Shown here: positions 8,808-18,126 of the stretch, piece after piece | Position numbering within the stretch: the first letter of the stretch is position 1 | Layout: each line of letters starts with the position of its first letter | Origin: Maricaulis maris_C | GTDB lineage: Bacteria > Pseudomonadota > Alphaproteobacteria > Caulobacterales > Maricaulaceae | Length of the DNA stretch: 64,000 nucleotides | Reading direction: 5' to 3' | NCBI RefSeq assembly: GCF_049116555.1 | Contig: NZ_JAGDYT010000004.1 | Coordinates: 309,013 to 373,012, forward strand | The notes under the pieces: model-generated | The model's input: the letters and a program-made list of their open reading frames with translations, nothing else | Database searches by the model: none | Told to the model about the DNA's origin: nothing | Position numbers and translations under genes: made by a program

Positions 8808-9425
8808 ATGACCGATGAACTGGCCAACGCCCGAGCCGATCTTGCTTTCCTGCGCACGCTCGCCGAAGGCGACCCGCGGCCCTCGGCCGGTACGGGCCTG
8901 TTATTGATGGCCGCAGGCTCCCTTTACGGGCTTGAAACCCTGATCCACTGGCTCGGTGTCAGCCAACTCATTCCTGTGCCCGCCTGGATCCATATGGCAG
9001 CCGCTATCGGCGGAACCGGCGGTTTCCTCCTCACCCTCGTCATCGTGCTCTGGTTGGACCGAAACCAGCCGACCGGCACTGCGATGCGCAAGGCCTATGA
9101 GACCGCTTTCCAGGCCGTGGGGCTCGCGAATTTGGCCATGGTTTTCGTATTTGGTTACAACGCACTAAGAACGAACGACTTCATGCTTTGGCTCTATTAT
9201 GTGCCGGTCGTCTTCGCCATGCAGGGCGCGGCCTGGTTTGTCGCCGCCCGGGTCCAGAAGCGGCTCTGGTTCGGGGCGGTGGCGTTGGGCTGGTTCCTGT
9301 CCGCCGCAGCCCTGGGCCTGACCATGGGCCAGCCGCTATTCAATCTCGTCGCGTCGGTCTCATTGCTGGGATTGATGGCCTTGCCGGGATTTGTACTGTG
9401 GCGACAGGCCCGCGCGGCCGATTGA
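8808..9425 (+). CDS. Conserved hypothetical membrane protein
   Basis: 205-residue protein with a short charged N-terminus (ELANARADLAFLRTLAEGD) and about five or six predicted transmembrane helices. I chose the ATG at 8808 because a CCGAGG sequence lies seven bases before it; an ATG at 8742 overlapping the previous stop is an alternative. No catalytic motif is visible and I do not recognise a named family. It is followed ten bases later by a small winged-helix regulator. Such membrane protein plus small regulator pairs are common and usually co-regulated, so the regulator probably controls this gene; that is inference. Confidence 0.75.
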   Translation: MTDELANARADLAFLRTLAEGDPRPSAGTGLLLMAAGSLYGLETLIHWLGVSQLIPVPAWIHMAAAIGGTGGFLLTLVIVLWLDRNQPTGTAMRKAYETAFQAVGLANLAMVFVFGYNALRTNDFMLWLYYVPVVFAMQGAAWFVAARVQKRLWFGAVALGWFLSAAALGLTMGQPLFNLVASVSLLGLMALPGFVLWRQARAAD

Positions 9426-9435
9426 TCGACTCGCA

Positions 9436-9762
9436 ATGAGCACGCCCCCCATCGGACAGATTGACGAGATCATTCACGGGCGCCTCAGGCTCGGAGTGAT
9501 GACCTATCTTGCCCAAGCCGAAGCCGCTGACTTCAACGAATTGAAGACCGCCCTGGCAGCCACCCAGGGCAATCTCTCGGTTCATCTGCGGAAGTTGGAA
9601 GAAGCCGGCTATGTCACGATCGAGAAAAGCTTCCTCGATCGCAAACCCCTGACCCGTGTCAGGCTCTCGGCATCCGGCCGCGCGGCCTTCCGCCGATATG
9701 TGGAGGCGATGGCAGCCCTGTTGGGCAAGCTGGGCGATGAGGATGGCGAAGCTGAAAGCTAG
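9436..9762 (+). CDS. Small winged-helix DNA-binding regulator
   Basis: 108-residue single-domain regulator. Residues about 8-90 form a typical winged helix: IIHGRLRLGVMTYLAQAE (helix 1), FNELKTALAATQGNLSVHL (helix 2, turn and recognition helix), then a wing near YVTIEKSFLDRKPLTRVRLS. This resembles the HTH_34/ArsR-like family annotated as winged helix DNA-binding domain protein. No metal-binding cysteines are seen. It sits ten bases after the membrane-protein gene, so the two likely form an operon. Its TAG stop shares the four bases CTAG with the stop of prfB on the other strand. Confidence 0.85.
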   Translation: MSTPPIGQIDEIIHGRLRLGVMTYLAQAEAADFNELKTALAATQGNLSVHLRKLEEAGYVTIEKSFLDRKPLTRVRLSASGRAAFRRYVEAMAALLGKLGDEDGEAES

Positions 9763-10887
9763 GCGTCTTCGTCATCTCCGCCGACGCGGGCAGCCAGCGC
9801 CGCGGCCATGAATTCATCCAGATCACCATCGAGGACACCGCCGGTATTGGAGGTCTCCACATTGGTGCGCAGGTCCTTGACCATCTGGTAGGGCTGCAGG
9901 ACGTAGGAGCGGATCTGATGCCCCCAGCCGATTTCGCTCTTGCTGTCCGCCTCGGCCTGGGCCGCTGCTTCGCGTCGCTGAAGCTCGATTTCGTAGACAC
10001 GGGCCCGCAGCATGTCCCAGGCCTGAGACCGGTTCTTGTGCTGGGACCGGTCATTCTGGCACTGCACGACGACCGCTTTTTCCTCACCCGGCATGTCGTA
10101 GGTCAGGCGAACGGCTGAGTCGGTCTTGTTGATGTGCTGACCGCCCGCGCCGGAAGCGCGATAGGTATCGGTGCGCACTTTCGAGACATCGATATCCACT
10201 TCGATCGCATCATCGATCTGCGGATAGACGCCGACCGATGAGAAGCTCGTATGGCGGCGGGCGCTGGAATCAAACGGTGAGATCCGTACCAGGCGATGCA
10301 CCCCGGTCTCGGTCTTCAGCCAGCCATAGGCATTCTCGCCCTTGACCAGGATCGTCGTCGATTTGAGACCCGCCTCCTCGCCGGCTTGCTCTTCCATGAT
10401 CTCGACCTTGTGGCCATGCGCATTGGCCCAGCGCGAATACATGCGCGCGAGCATGGCAGCCCAGTCCTGGCTCTCGGTCCCGCCGGCACCGGAATGGATC
10501 TCCACGAAGGCATCATTGCCGTCAGCCTCGCCGGAGAGCAGAGTCTCCAGCTGGGCCCGGCGCATGCGGTCGGCAAGGCGATTGAGACCGGCGACCGCCT
10601 CCTCGACCATTTCCCCGTCATCTTCCATCTCGGCGAGTTCGATGATTTCGAGACTGTCGGAGAGTTCCTGTTCGGATTCGACGACCGTATTGATGGCGCT
10701 ATCCAGCCGATTGCGCTCTCGCATCAGCGCTTGCGCCTGTTGCGGCTGGTTCCAGAAGTCGGGATCTTCCGACTTCGCGTTCAATTCATCGAGACGTTTT
10801 TGGGCCGTATCCCAGTCAAAGACGCCTCCTCAGCAGGCCAACTGCCTGCTGGATTTCGTCGGACAGGGTCTGGATGTCAGCACGCAT
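9759..10887 (-). CDS. prfB: Peptide chain release factor 2, expressed by programmed +1 frameshift
   Basis: RF2 releases the peptide at UGA and UAA codons. The visible protein has the peptidyl-transferase motif GGQ (GAGGQHINKT) and the stop-codon-reading motif SPF (RISPFDSSARRH). The gene starts at the ATG at 10887-10885, reads 23 codons in one frame to CTT, meets an in-frame TGA (10818-10816), and continues in the +1 frame as Asp-Trp-Asp-Thr through MNAKSEDPDFW to the stop at 9759, giving about 375 residues. The shift site is described separately. It is the last gene of the minus-strand run amidase, PBP1A, prfB. Confidence 0.96.
10816..10830 (-). promoter_or_regulatory. prfB: RF2 programmed +1 frameshift site
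   Basis: On the minus strand the sequence reads AGGAGG CGT CTT TGA C. An internal Shine-Dalgarno-like AGGAGG (10830-10825) lies three bases before the slippery CTT codon and the in-frame TGA stop (10818-10816), the same geometry as in E. coli prfB. Low RF2 lets the ribosome slip forward on CTT, so RF2 controls its own synthesis. Confidence 0.95.
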
Positions 10888-10992
10888 GGGCGTTCAATCC
10901 TGCGATTCTTGAAAAAGCATGTCGTGGAAACGGGATAATCAGAGCGGCCTGCCGAGACAAGTCATCGCATGCAGGCCGAGGCGTCGATGCGA

Positions 10993-13497
10993 TCAGTACA
11001 GACCACCCAGCTCGTCATCTTCTTCCTCTTCTTCCCCGTCATCCTCCTCAGCGAGCAGGAAGGCGAGCGGGTCATCACTGACCGAGGACCGCGCAAAGCT
11101 GAGGCCGCTTTCTTCCTCATCCGTCTGACGCGACGGCTCGGTGCCCGGACGGAAGGCTTCAAGAATGACGCCGGACTGACCCAGCACACCGGGCTCACCA
11201 TCGACCCGATTGACCGGGGCCAGGCGGACCCCCGGCGGCACGCGGAATGGCGCGACCGGATACCCTTCCAGGGCCACTGCCAGGAAATCACGCGCAATCG
11301 GCGCCGCGACACGACCGCCAGCCTCACCGCTACCCAACTGGAATGGGGTATCAAAGCCGACATAGACACCGACCACGAGGTCGGGGCCAAATCCCATGAA
11401 CCACGCATCGCGGAAGTCATTGGTGGTGCCCGTCTTGCCAGCCAGCGTCCAGGGAAGCGGACGCAAGGCGGTGCCGGTACCGCGCTGAACAGCGCCTTCC
11501 AGCATGTTCACAACCTGATACGCCGTCACGGGATCGATCACTTCTTCACGGGTCTCCGGGAAGAGCGGCTCCAGTACCTCGCCGCGCTCCCACGCGGTCA
11601 CATCGCAGGTCTCGCACGGCAGGACCTCATGGGCGAAAATCGTGGCACCGGAGCGATCCTGAACACGGTCGATAATGGTCGGCTCGACGCGGCGCCCCCC
11701 ATTGACCATCGTCGCATAGGCGGAGACCAGGCGATAAAGCGTGGTTTCCCCGGCACCCAGCGACATGGCCAGAACCGGTTCCAGCTCGTCATAAATCCCA
11801 AAGCGCGTGCCGTAATCGACGATCGGTGCCATGCCCATTTCCTGGGCCAGGCGGACCGTCATCACATTGCGCGACAACTCCAGGCCCAGACGCAGGGTCG
11901 ACATGCCGTAATACCGCTCGGAATAATTGGACGGCATGTAGAAACGCTCATCCGGACCGCCCGTGGCAATGAAGGGAGCATCAAGGATCAAACTGGCCGG
12001 CGTATAGCCATTGTCCAGCGCCGAGGCGTAGACGAAGGGCTTGAAGGCCGAGCCGGGCTGACGGCGAGCCTGCGTCGCCCGATTGAACTGGCTGTGCTGG
12101 AAGGAATAACCGCCCACCATTGCCAGAACCCGGCCGGTATGCGGATCCATGGCCATGATGCCGCCATTGATCGCGGGCACCTGACGCAGGCCGTACTGGC
12201 CATCCTCATAGCCTTCCTCGTCGGCCAGGCTCTCCACCAGAATGACATCACCCGCCGTGAGAACTTCTGACGGTCGCGAAACGACCGGCCCGATCTCGCC
12301 ATCCGGTAGATTCTCGCGCGCCCATTCCAGCGCCGCCATCGGGATCGAGCCTTCCTCGCCATTGAGGAACCCGATACGGGCCGCACCAGCGCTGGTCTCA
12401 AGGACCACCGCCTGCAGCCAGCCATCATCGAGATCACGCGGAATGTCTGCTTCCGCGAGGCGCTCGGCCCAGCCCTCGCCCAGCTCGATGGTCGACAAGG
12501 CCCCGCGATAACCGTGACGGCGATCATAGGATTCCAGACCGCCGCGCAGCGCGTCCCGCGCCGCCAGCTGCATGCGCGTGTCCAGCGTTGTGCGGATCGA
12601 CAGGCCACCGTCGTAAAGCTCGTCCTCGCCATAGAGCGAGAAAACTTCCCGCCGCACATTCTCGACGAAATACTCGGCGGCAGTGTAAGTCGCGCCGGAC
12701 AGCCGATCGACCGTCTCGAGAGGTCGCGCCATGGCTTCGCGGGCCGCTTCCTCGGTCACAAAGCCATTCTCGGCCATGCGCGACAGCACCCAATTGCGAC
12801 GCTCGATCGCGGCGTCATGGTGCCGGTCCGGGTGGTAATTTGCCGGACCTTTCGGCAGGGCTGCGAGATAGGCGATTTCATGCAGGTCAAGCTCGTCGAG
12901 CGACTTGCCGAAATAGTTCAATGCCGCCGCGGCCACGCCATAGGCGCGATTGCCGAGGTAAATTTCGTTGAGATAGAGTTCGAGGATCTGGTCTTTGGTA
13001 AAAGCGCGCTCGATCCGGCGCGACAACACCATCTCCTGCACCTTGCGTTCCAGGCGCTGCTCACTGGAGAGCAGGAAATTCTTGGCGACCTGTTGGGTAA
13101 TGGTCGACGCCCCCTCGAGGCGGCGCCCGTTGATCACATTGCTGATATTGGACAGTCCGGCGCGGATGATGCCGCGAAAATCAAGCCCGCCATGCTCGTA
13201 GAAATTCTTGTCCTCGGCAGAAATGAAGGCGTGAACCACATTTTGCGGGATATTCGCGATTGGCACGAAGACCCGGTGTTCACGGGCGTATTCGGCGATC
13301 AGCAGACCATCGCCGGCATGAACCCGGCTCATGATGGGCGGCTCGTATTCGGCCAGCTGCTGGTAGTCCGGCAGATCATCGGTGACGCGCACCACATAGA
13401 CAGCCACGGCGATGAAGCCGATGACGGCCACTACGACAGCAGCAATCCCGCCCCAAAGGGCTGTCCGCAAGACGTTACGCAAGGTGAAGATCTTCAT
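10993..13497 (-). CDS. mrcA: Penicillin-binding protein 1A, bifunctional glycosyltransferase/transpeptidase
   Basis: Class A PBP of 834 residues that polymerises and cross-links peptidoglycan. Short cytoplasmic N-terminus, transmembrane helix (about 14-36), a GT51 glycosyltransferase domain with catalytic Glu in SAEDKNFYEH (about residue 95) and GASTITQQ (129-136), a linker with an OB-like insert, then a transpeptidase domain with all three motifs: SAFK (Ser 483, Lys 486), SRN (542-544) and KTGT (688-691). The C-terminus is strongly acidic (runs of Asp/Glu). It lies between the amidase and prfB on the same strand, so peptidoglycan cutting and building enzymes are probably co-transcribed. Confidence 0.97.
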   Translation of the reverse strand: MKIFTLRNVLRTALWGGIAAVVVAVIGFIAVAVYVVRVTDDLPDYQQLAEYEPPIMSRVHAGDGLLIAEYAREHRVFVPIANIPQNVVHAFISAEDKNFYEHGGLDFRGIIRAGLSNISNVINGRRLEGASTITQQVAKNFLLSSEQRLERKVQEMVLSRRIERAFTKDQILELYLNEIYLGNRAYGVAAAALNYFGKSLDELDLHEIAYLAALPKGPANYHPDRHHDAAIERRNWVLSRMAENGFVTEEAAREAMARPLETVDRLSGATYTAAEYFVENVRREVFSLYGEDELYDGGLSIRTTLDTRMQLAARDALRGGLESYDRRHGYRGALSTIELGEGWAERLAEADIPRDLDDGWLQAVVLETSAGAARIGFLNGEEGSIPMAALEWARENLPDGEIGPVVSRPSEVLTAGDVILVESLADEEGYEDGQYGLRQVPAINGGIMAMDPHTGRVLAMVGGYSFQHSQFNRATQARRQPGSAFKPFVYASALDNGYTPASLILDAPFIATGGPDERFYMPSNYSERYYGMSTLRLGLELSRNVMTVRLAQEMGMAPIVDYGTRFGIYDELEPVLAMSLGAGETTLYRLVSAYATMVNGGRRVEPTIIDRVQDRSGATIFAHEVLPCETCDVTAWERGEVLEPLFPETREEVIDPVTAYQVVNMLEGAVQRGTGTALRPLPWTLAGKTGTTNDFRDAWFMGFGPDLVVGVYVGFDTPFQLGSGEAGGRVAAPIARDFLAVALEGYPVAPFRVPPGVRLAPVNRVDGEPGVLGQSGVILEAFRPGTEPSRQTDEEESGLSFARSSVSDDPLAFLLAEEDDGEEEEEDDELGGLY

Positions 13498-13594
13498 TGT
13501 GCCCTCTGGCCACTCTACCCGCAGGTCAGGCTGTTTGGTTGAGCATGACTCCGAGGCACCATTATGGCCGCGCTCGGTCCGGGTTTAAAGGGAG

Positions 13595-14806
13595 TCAGCG
13601 GGCCGGAAGTGCAATCGTCTCACGATCGGCAAACATCTCATCGCCACGATTGGCGAAATAGTCGTCGATGCCGCGGACAATCGAGGTCATCTGGCGACGG
13701 CGATAACTCGCCGATGTCAGATTGCCGTGATCCGCCCGATTGGTCAGGAAACCCATTTCCACCAGAACCGCCGGAACCCGGGAATCGAGCAGAACGAAAA
13801 GATTGGCCTGACGATGGGGATTGGCCAGAAGCGGACCGGCACTGTCGAGATGCTCCAACAGGACTTCCGCGAAAGCCGATGACTGATTGCGCTTCTCGCG
13901 CAGCTCAAGCTCGACAAGGATATTGTTCACATCAGCGTGCGAGGTGTGGTTGGCGCCCTCACGAGCCCGCTGACGCGCCCGGTTCTCGGCCCGGTCATTG
14001 AGCGTATAGACCGCCGCGCCACGCACACCGGAATTCTGCGACGAGTCCGAATGCAGCGAGATAAAGAGGTCCGCCCGGGATTCTGCCATCACACCGACAC
14101 GCTGTTCCCAGGACGGATAGACGTCCCGATCGCGCGTCAGAAGCACGTCATAACGCCCGGTCGCCTCGAGCTGGCGCCGCAACTCGCGCGCGGCTTCCAG
14201 GGCGATATCGGCTTCCTGGGTGCCATGCAGGCCGATCGAGCCGGGATCGCGTCCGCCATGACCGGGGTCGACAACGACGACCCGACGCTCGCGCTGCGGC
14301 GGCACGTAAACAGCCTCGACGCGTTCGGCGATCAGCGAATCGAGCGAGTCGGCCCGGGTGTGCTCGAAGCCGGACGCGCTCTGGAAACTGTCGGAACTGG
14401 ACCGTTCGACATCAATGACCAAACGGTGATTGCCGCCCGGCGTCGCCGGGTCGAGCACGAACTGGTTCACGATGACAGCAGGATGTTCGAGTTCGAAAAC
14501 CACGCGAGAGCTGGATGCGGAATTGTCGAAAAAGCGGAAAGCATCCACGAGACCATGTCCGACACCCTCGCCCGATGCGAGATTGGCGACAGACCAGCGC
14601 GACGACGGAAGATCCACGACCAATCGGTCGGCCAGACCGTCCAGAGTGAAGGCCCGGAAGTCGGCGGGCTCGGATGTCTCGATGACAACCCGCGTCGTGG
14701 AGACATCCACGCCGAAGCGCACATCGCGCACTTCCTGGTCGGCCAGACCCGGTCCGCAAAGCGTCAAAGCGCCTGTCAACGCCACTAAAAACTGTTGAAC
14801 CCGCAT
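13595..14806 (-). CDS. amiC: N-acetylmuramoyl-L-alanine amidase, AmiC-like (AMIN + Amidase_3)
   Basis: Periplasmic zinc amidase that removes stem peptides from peptidoglycan during division. I start it at the ATG at 14806, which gives a clean signal peptide (MRVQQFLVALTGALTLCGPG, cleavage after LADQ or nearby); an extension to 14911 is not signal-like. An AMIN domain (about residues 25-125) precedes the Amidase_3 catalytic domain with its zinc motifs DPGHGG, LHSDSS and the late catalytic VEMGFLTN. The product is about 403 residues. The PBP1A gene follows 97 bases downstream. It is divergent from rne across a 475-bp gap. Confidence 0.93.
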   Translation of the reverse strand: MRVQQFLVALTGALTLCGPGLADQEVRDVRFGVDVSTTRVVIETSEPADFRAFTLDGLADRLVVDLPSSRWSVANLASGEGVGHGLVDAFRFFDNSASSSRVVFELEHPAVIVNQFVLDPATPGGNHRLVIDVERSSSDSFQSASGFEHTRADSLDSLIAERVEAVYVPPQRERRVVVVDPGHGGRDPGSIGLHGTQEADIALEAARELRRQLEATGRYDVLLTRDRDVYPSWEQRVGVMAESRADLFISLHSDSSQNSGVRGAAVYTLNDRAENRARQRAREGANHTSHADVNNILVELELREKRNQSSAFAEVLLEHLDSAGPLLANPHRQANLFVLLDSRVPAVLVEMGFLTNRADHGNLTSASYRRRQMTSIVRGIDDYFANRGDEMFADRETIALPAR

Positions 14807-15281
14807 CACTACACCATCGCACACACCGTGATTCTGTCCACGGCTTTTGCGTAACGCTAGCGCATGGAACTTGACGTTTCGTTGATGCCGGGACGGAATT
14901 TTGCCGTGCAATTCACCGACGGCGCGAAAGCCTTTTCATCCGCATTCGAATGTTGCATGTTGCCAAGGCCTTGGCGACGCACCACCGGATTGCCGGTCGA
15001 GTGCGGAAGCGAGGCGCGAAGCGGTCGACCCAAGCTGTCGGCCAAAACGCTAATCGTCGCCCCGGTCCGACCGAAGATTATTCCGGGGCCCCGACCGCCG
15101 CGTCCTCCCAATCATGGTGCGGGACGCTTATGGTAACTGCCGATGCGCGGGGAGCGCCTGATGCCTAGAGCACTGAAAACAGGCCGCACCCCGTCCATCT
15201 CGCCCCCGCCGCCTCTTCCGTCCCTGTCTCGCCGACTGGCGAGCAGCAGATATTCGAGCGCGTGCGCAGGAGACGACTTTA
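14807..15281. other. Divergent intergenic region amiC / rne; probable long rne leader
   Basis: 475 bases with no convincing gene. It holds a perfect 14-bp palindrome GCCAAGGCCTTGGC (14962-14975) and, 38 bases before the rne start codon, a hairpin CTCGCC-GACT-GGCGAG (15228-15243). The rne ribosome-binding site AGGAGA (about 15268-15273) lies 8 bases before the ATG. I could not assign promoters with confidence. Confidence 0.5.
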
Positions 15282-18017
15282 ATGTCCAAGAAAATGTTGA
15301 TCGATGCGGGTCATCCAGAAGAGACCCGCGTCGTCGTGCTCGACGGTTCGAAAGTTGAGGATTTTGACTTCGAAGCGGCCGCCCGCCGCCCCATTCGCGG
15401 AAATATCTATCTCGCCAAGGTAACCCGGGTCGAGCCCTCCTTGCAGGCCGCTTTTGTGGAGTATGGCGGCAATCGCCACGGCTTCCTGGCCTTCAATGAG
15501 ATTCATCCCGACTATTACCAGATTCCCTATGAGGACCGCGTTGCCCTCGCCGAGGAAGAAGCCTCCGCGGCTGACGAGGACGAGGACGAGCCGGAAGACA
15601 CCAAGGCCGAAGCCGCCCCGAAATCCGACGACGCCGCCTCGGATGGCGATGCGGACCCGGATGGCGACGCTGACGGTGAGTCCGAAGCCCCCGAAACCAT
15701 CGGTGATGACAGCGAAGACGACGATATCAGCGACCAGCAGGCCGCGCGTCGCCGTCGCCAGATGCTGCGCCGCTACAAGATCCAGGAAGTCATCAAGCGT
15801 CGCCAGATCCTTCTGGTTCAGGTCGCCAAGGAAGAGCGCGGCAATAAGGGCGCGGCTCTGACGACCTACCTCTCGCTGGCCGGTCGCTATTGCGTCCTGA
15901 TGCCCAACACGCCGCGTGGTGGCGGAATCTCCCGAAAAATCTCCAACGCGTCCGACCGCAAGCGTCTCAAGTCCGTTGTTTCCGAGCTGGAATTGCCCAA
16001 GGGAGTCGGTCTGATCATCCGGACCGCCGGAGCCTCACGGACCAAGACCGAGATCAAGCGCGATGCCGACTATCTTCTGCGCCTGTGGACCAATATCCGC
16101 GAGCTGACGCTGAACTCAGTGGCGCCATCGCTGATCTACGAGGAAGGCAATCTGGTCAAGCGCGTGATCCGCGATCTCTATGACAAGGAGATCGACAGCG
16201 TGCAGGTGGAGGGAGAAGAGGCCTACAAGGAGGCGAAAGCCTTCATGAAGATGCTGATGCCCAGCCACGCCAAGAAGGTGCAGCACTACAAGGAAACCGT
16301 GCCGCTCTTCCTGCGTCACCAATGCGAATCCCAGCTCGAGGCAATCTATTCCGACGTCGCTCCGCTCAAGTCCGGCGGTTATCTGGTCATCAATCCGACC
16401 GAAGCCCTGGTCTCGATCGACGTCAATTCGGGCCGCTCGACGCGTGAACGCAACATTGAAGCGACCGCGCTCAAGACCAATCTTGAGGCCGCTGCGGAAG
16501 CGGCTCGCCAAATGCGTCTGCGCGACCTCGCCGGCCTGATTGTCATCGACTTCATCGACATGGACGAGAACAAGAATAATCGTGCCGTCGAGAAGAAGAT
16601 GAAGGACATGCTGAAACGCGATCGCGCCCGCCTGCAGGTGGGTCGGATCTCACAATTCGGCTTGATGGAAATTTCCCGCCAGCGCCGCCGCTCCAGCCTG
16701 CTGGAAGGGTCGACCACAACCTGTCCGACCTGTAAGGGCACCGGCCATTTGCGCTCCACCGAATCGAGCGCCCTCGTCGCCCTGCGCGGCCTGGAGAAGG
16801 AAGGCACGCGTGGTCGCGCGAAGCGGATCCGTATTTCGGTCCCGACCGCGGTTGCAATCTACCTGCTCAACGAGAAGCGGGATCATCTGCTGATGATCGA
16901 ACAGCGTTTCTCCATGCGCATCTCCGTGGAAGCCGACGATTCGATCTTGGCACCGGAATTCTCGATCGAAGCCCTCGAGAACCGCGAGCCCGGCGAAGAA
17001 TTGACGATGGCACCGCTGTCTGTGGAATCGATCGAAGAGATCGAGATCCCGGATACGCCGGAAGAGGAAAGCGCCGAGAGCGAGGACGAGAATCGCGAAG
17101 GTGGCGGACGTCGCCGTCGTCGGCGCCGGCGTCGCAAGCCCTCCTCCGAGGACAGCAACGCCGCCATGGAAGTGGTCAATGTCGAAGGGTCGGACGATGA
17201 GGCCGCAGAGGCTTCAGGTGAGGAGTCCGGCAATCGCGACGCCCAGAGTGATGATGGCGAGGATCAGCCGCGCCGTCGCCGTCGCCGCGGTCGCCGGGGT
17301 GGACGGGGACGTCGTCGTACCGAAGGCGAGACCTCGACAGAAGAAAACGCCGCATCCGGTGACAATGGCGAGTCCGCGACGGCAGAGACCACGGCGGACG
17401 CCGTGAGTGACGCCACGGCAGACGCTCCGAAAGACGCACCGGCAGACGCACCGGCCGACGCACCGGCCGACGCGGCGCCCGCCGAAGAGAAGCCGAAGCG
17501 CAAGCGCGCCCCGCGTCGCAAGAAGGCCGAGGCCGAAGCGCCTGTTGAGGCTGTCGCGGAAGAGACCGCCGGCGCCACTGCCGACGCACCGGACGAGGCG
17601 CCGGACGAGGCGCCGACAGCGACCGAGGACGCGCCCAAGAAGCGCACCCGCCGGCCGCGCAAGAAGGCTGCCGAACCTGTCGCTGAAGCCGCGACCGACA
17701 CGACCGAGGCCGAAACAGCCAAACCGGTCGAGGACGAAGCGCCGAAGCCGAAGCGGCGTACACGGCGCAAGAAAGCGGACGAGCCAGAAGCGGAGGCAGC
17801 AGAACCTGCCCCCAAGCCAGCCCCGAAGGCAGCCTCCAAAGCTGCCCCTAAGGCTGCCGCAAAACCGGCCGCTGCTGCAAAACCCAAGAAGGCAGCGACG
17901 GAATCCGACGCTGCACCGCGTGAAACCGAAGCTGCCGACGCCGGCACTGCCGAGAGTGATGACGGCAAGCCGAAGCGTCGTGGCTGGTGGAACCGGACGG
18001 GCTTGTTCGGGAACTGA
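15282..18017 (+). CDS. rne: Ribonuclease E
   Basis: Central endonuclease of RNA processing and the degradosome scaffold; 911 residues. The N-terminal S1 domain is split by a long acidic insert (about residues 90-150, mostly Asp/Glu/Ala), as in other alphaproteobacteria. The DNase I-like subdomain holds the magnesium aspartates in VSIDVNSG (about 380) and VIDFIDM (about 423). The zinc-link is CPTC (481, 484). The remainder is a disordered scaffold with Arg-rich tracts (RRRRRRR near 610 and RRGRRGGRGRRR near 680) for RNA binding and long Ala/Pro/Lys repeats. The last residues, KRRGWWNRTGLFGN, carry a GWW motif (901-903) like the Caulobacter RNase E segment known to dock PNPase. A terminator follows. 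Confidence 0.97.
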   Translation: MSKKMLIDAGHPEETRVVVLDGSKVEDFDFEAAARRPIRGNIYLAKVTRVEPSLQAAFVEYGGNRHGFLAFNEIHPDYYQIPYEDRVALAEEEASAADEDEDEPEDTKAEAAPKSDDAASDGDADPDGDADGESEAPETIGDDSEDDDISDQQAARRRRQMLRRYKIQEVIKRRQILLVQVAKEERGNKGAALTTYLSLAGRYCVLMPNTPRGGGISRKISNASDRKRLKSVVSELELPKGVGLIIRTAGASRTKTEIKRDADYLLRLWTNIRELTLNSVAPSLIYEEGNLVKRVIRDLYDKEIDSVQVEGEEAYKEAKAFMKMLMPSHAKKVQHYKETVPLFLRHQCESQLEAIYSDVAPLKSGGYLVINPTEALVSIDVNSGRSTRERNIEATALKTNLEAAAEAARQMRLRDLAGLIVIDFIDMDENKNNRAVEKKMKDMLKRDRARLQVGRISQFGLMEISRQRRRSSLLEGSTTTCPTCKGTGHLRSTESSALVALRGLEKEGTRGRAKRIRISVPTAVAIYLLNEKRDHLLMIEQRFSMRISVEADDSILAPEFSIEALENREPGEELTMAPLSVESIEEIEIPDTPEEESAESEDENREGGGRRRRRRRRRKPSSEDSNAAMEVVNVEGSDDEAAEASGEESGNRDAQSDDGEDQPRRRRRRGRRGGRGRRRTEGETSTEENAASGDNGESATAETTADAVSDATADAPKDAPADAPADAPADAAPAEEKPKRKRAPRRKKAEAEAPVEAVAEETAGATADAPDEAPDEAPTATEDAPKKRTRRPRKKAAEPVAEAATDTTEAETAKPVEDEAPKPKRRTRRKKADEPEAEAAEPAPKPAPKAASKAAPKAAAKPAAAAKPKKAATESDAAPRETEAADAGTAESDDGKPKRRGWWNRTGLFGN

Positions 18018-18026
18018 CCAGGATAA

Positions 18027-18053
18027 GGGTTGCCCGGCGTGTCCGGGCAACCC
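18027..18053 (+). terminator. Terminator hairpin after rne
   Basis: Perfect 11-bp stem GGGTTGCCCGG / CCGGGCAACCC with loop CGTGT, starting nine bases after the rne stop. The T tract is weak (ATCTTGGATCTTG), so termination may be partial or Rho-assisted. Confidence 0.75.
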
Positions 18054-18126
18054 ATCTTGGATCTTGTGGTGTCATGGGGTGATGCTGCTATCATAGGCCG
18101 AGCGGGGGCCGATCAGTGGAGGCAGG

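Noticed and set aside
10969..12270. A 433-codon open frame antisense to mrcA
   Set aside because: All PBP motifs lie on the minus strand; the plus-strand translation is Arg/His/Gln-rich shadow.
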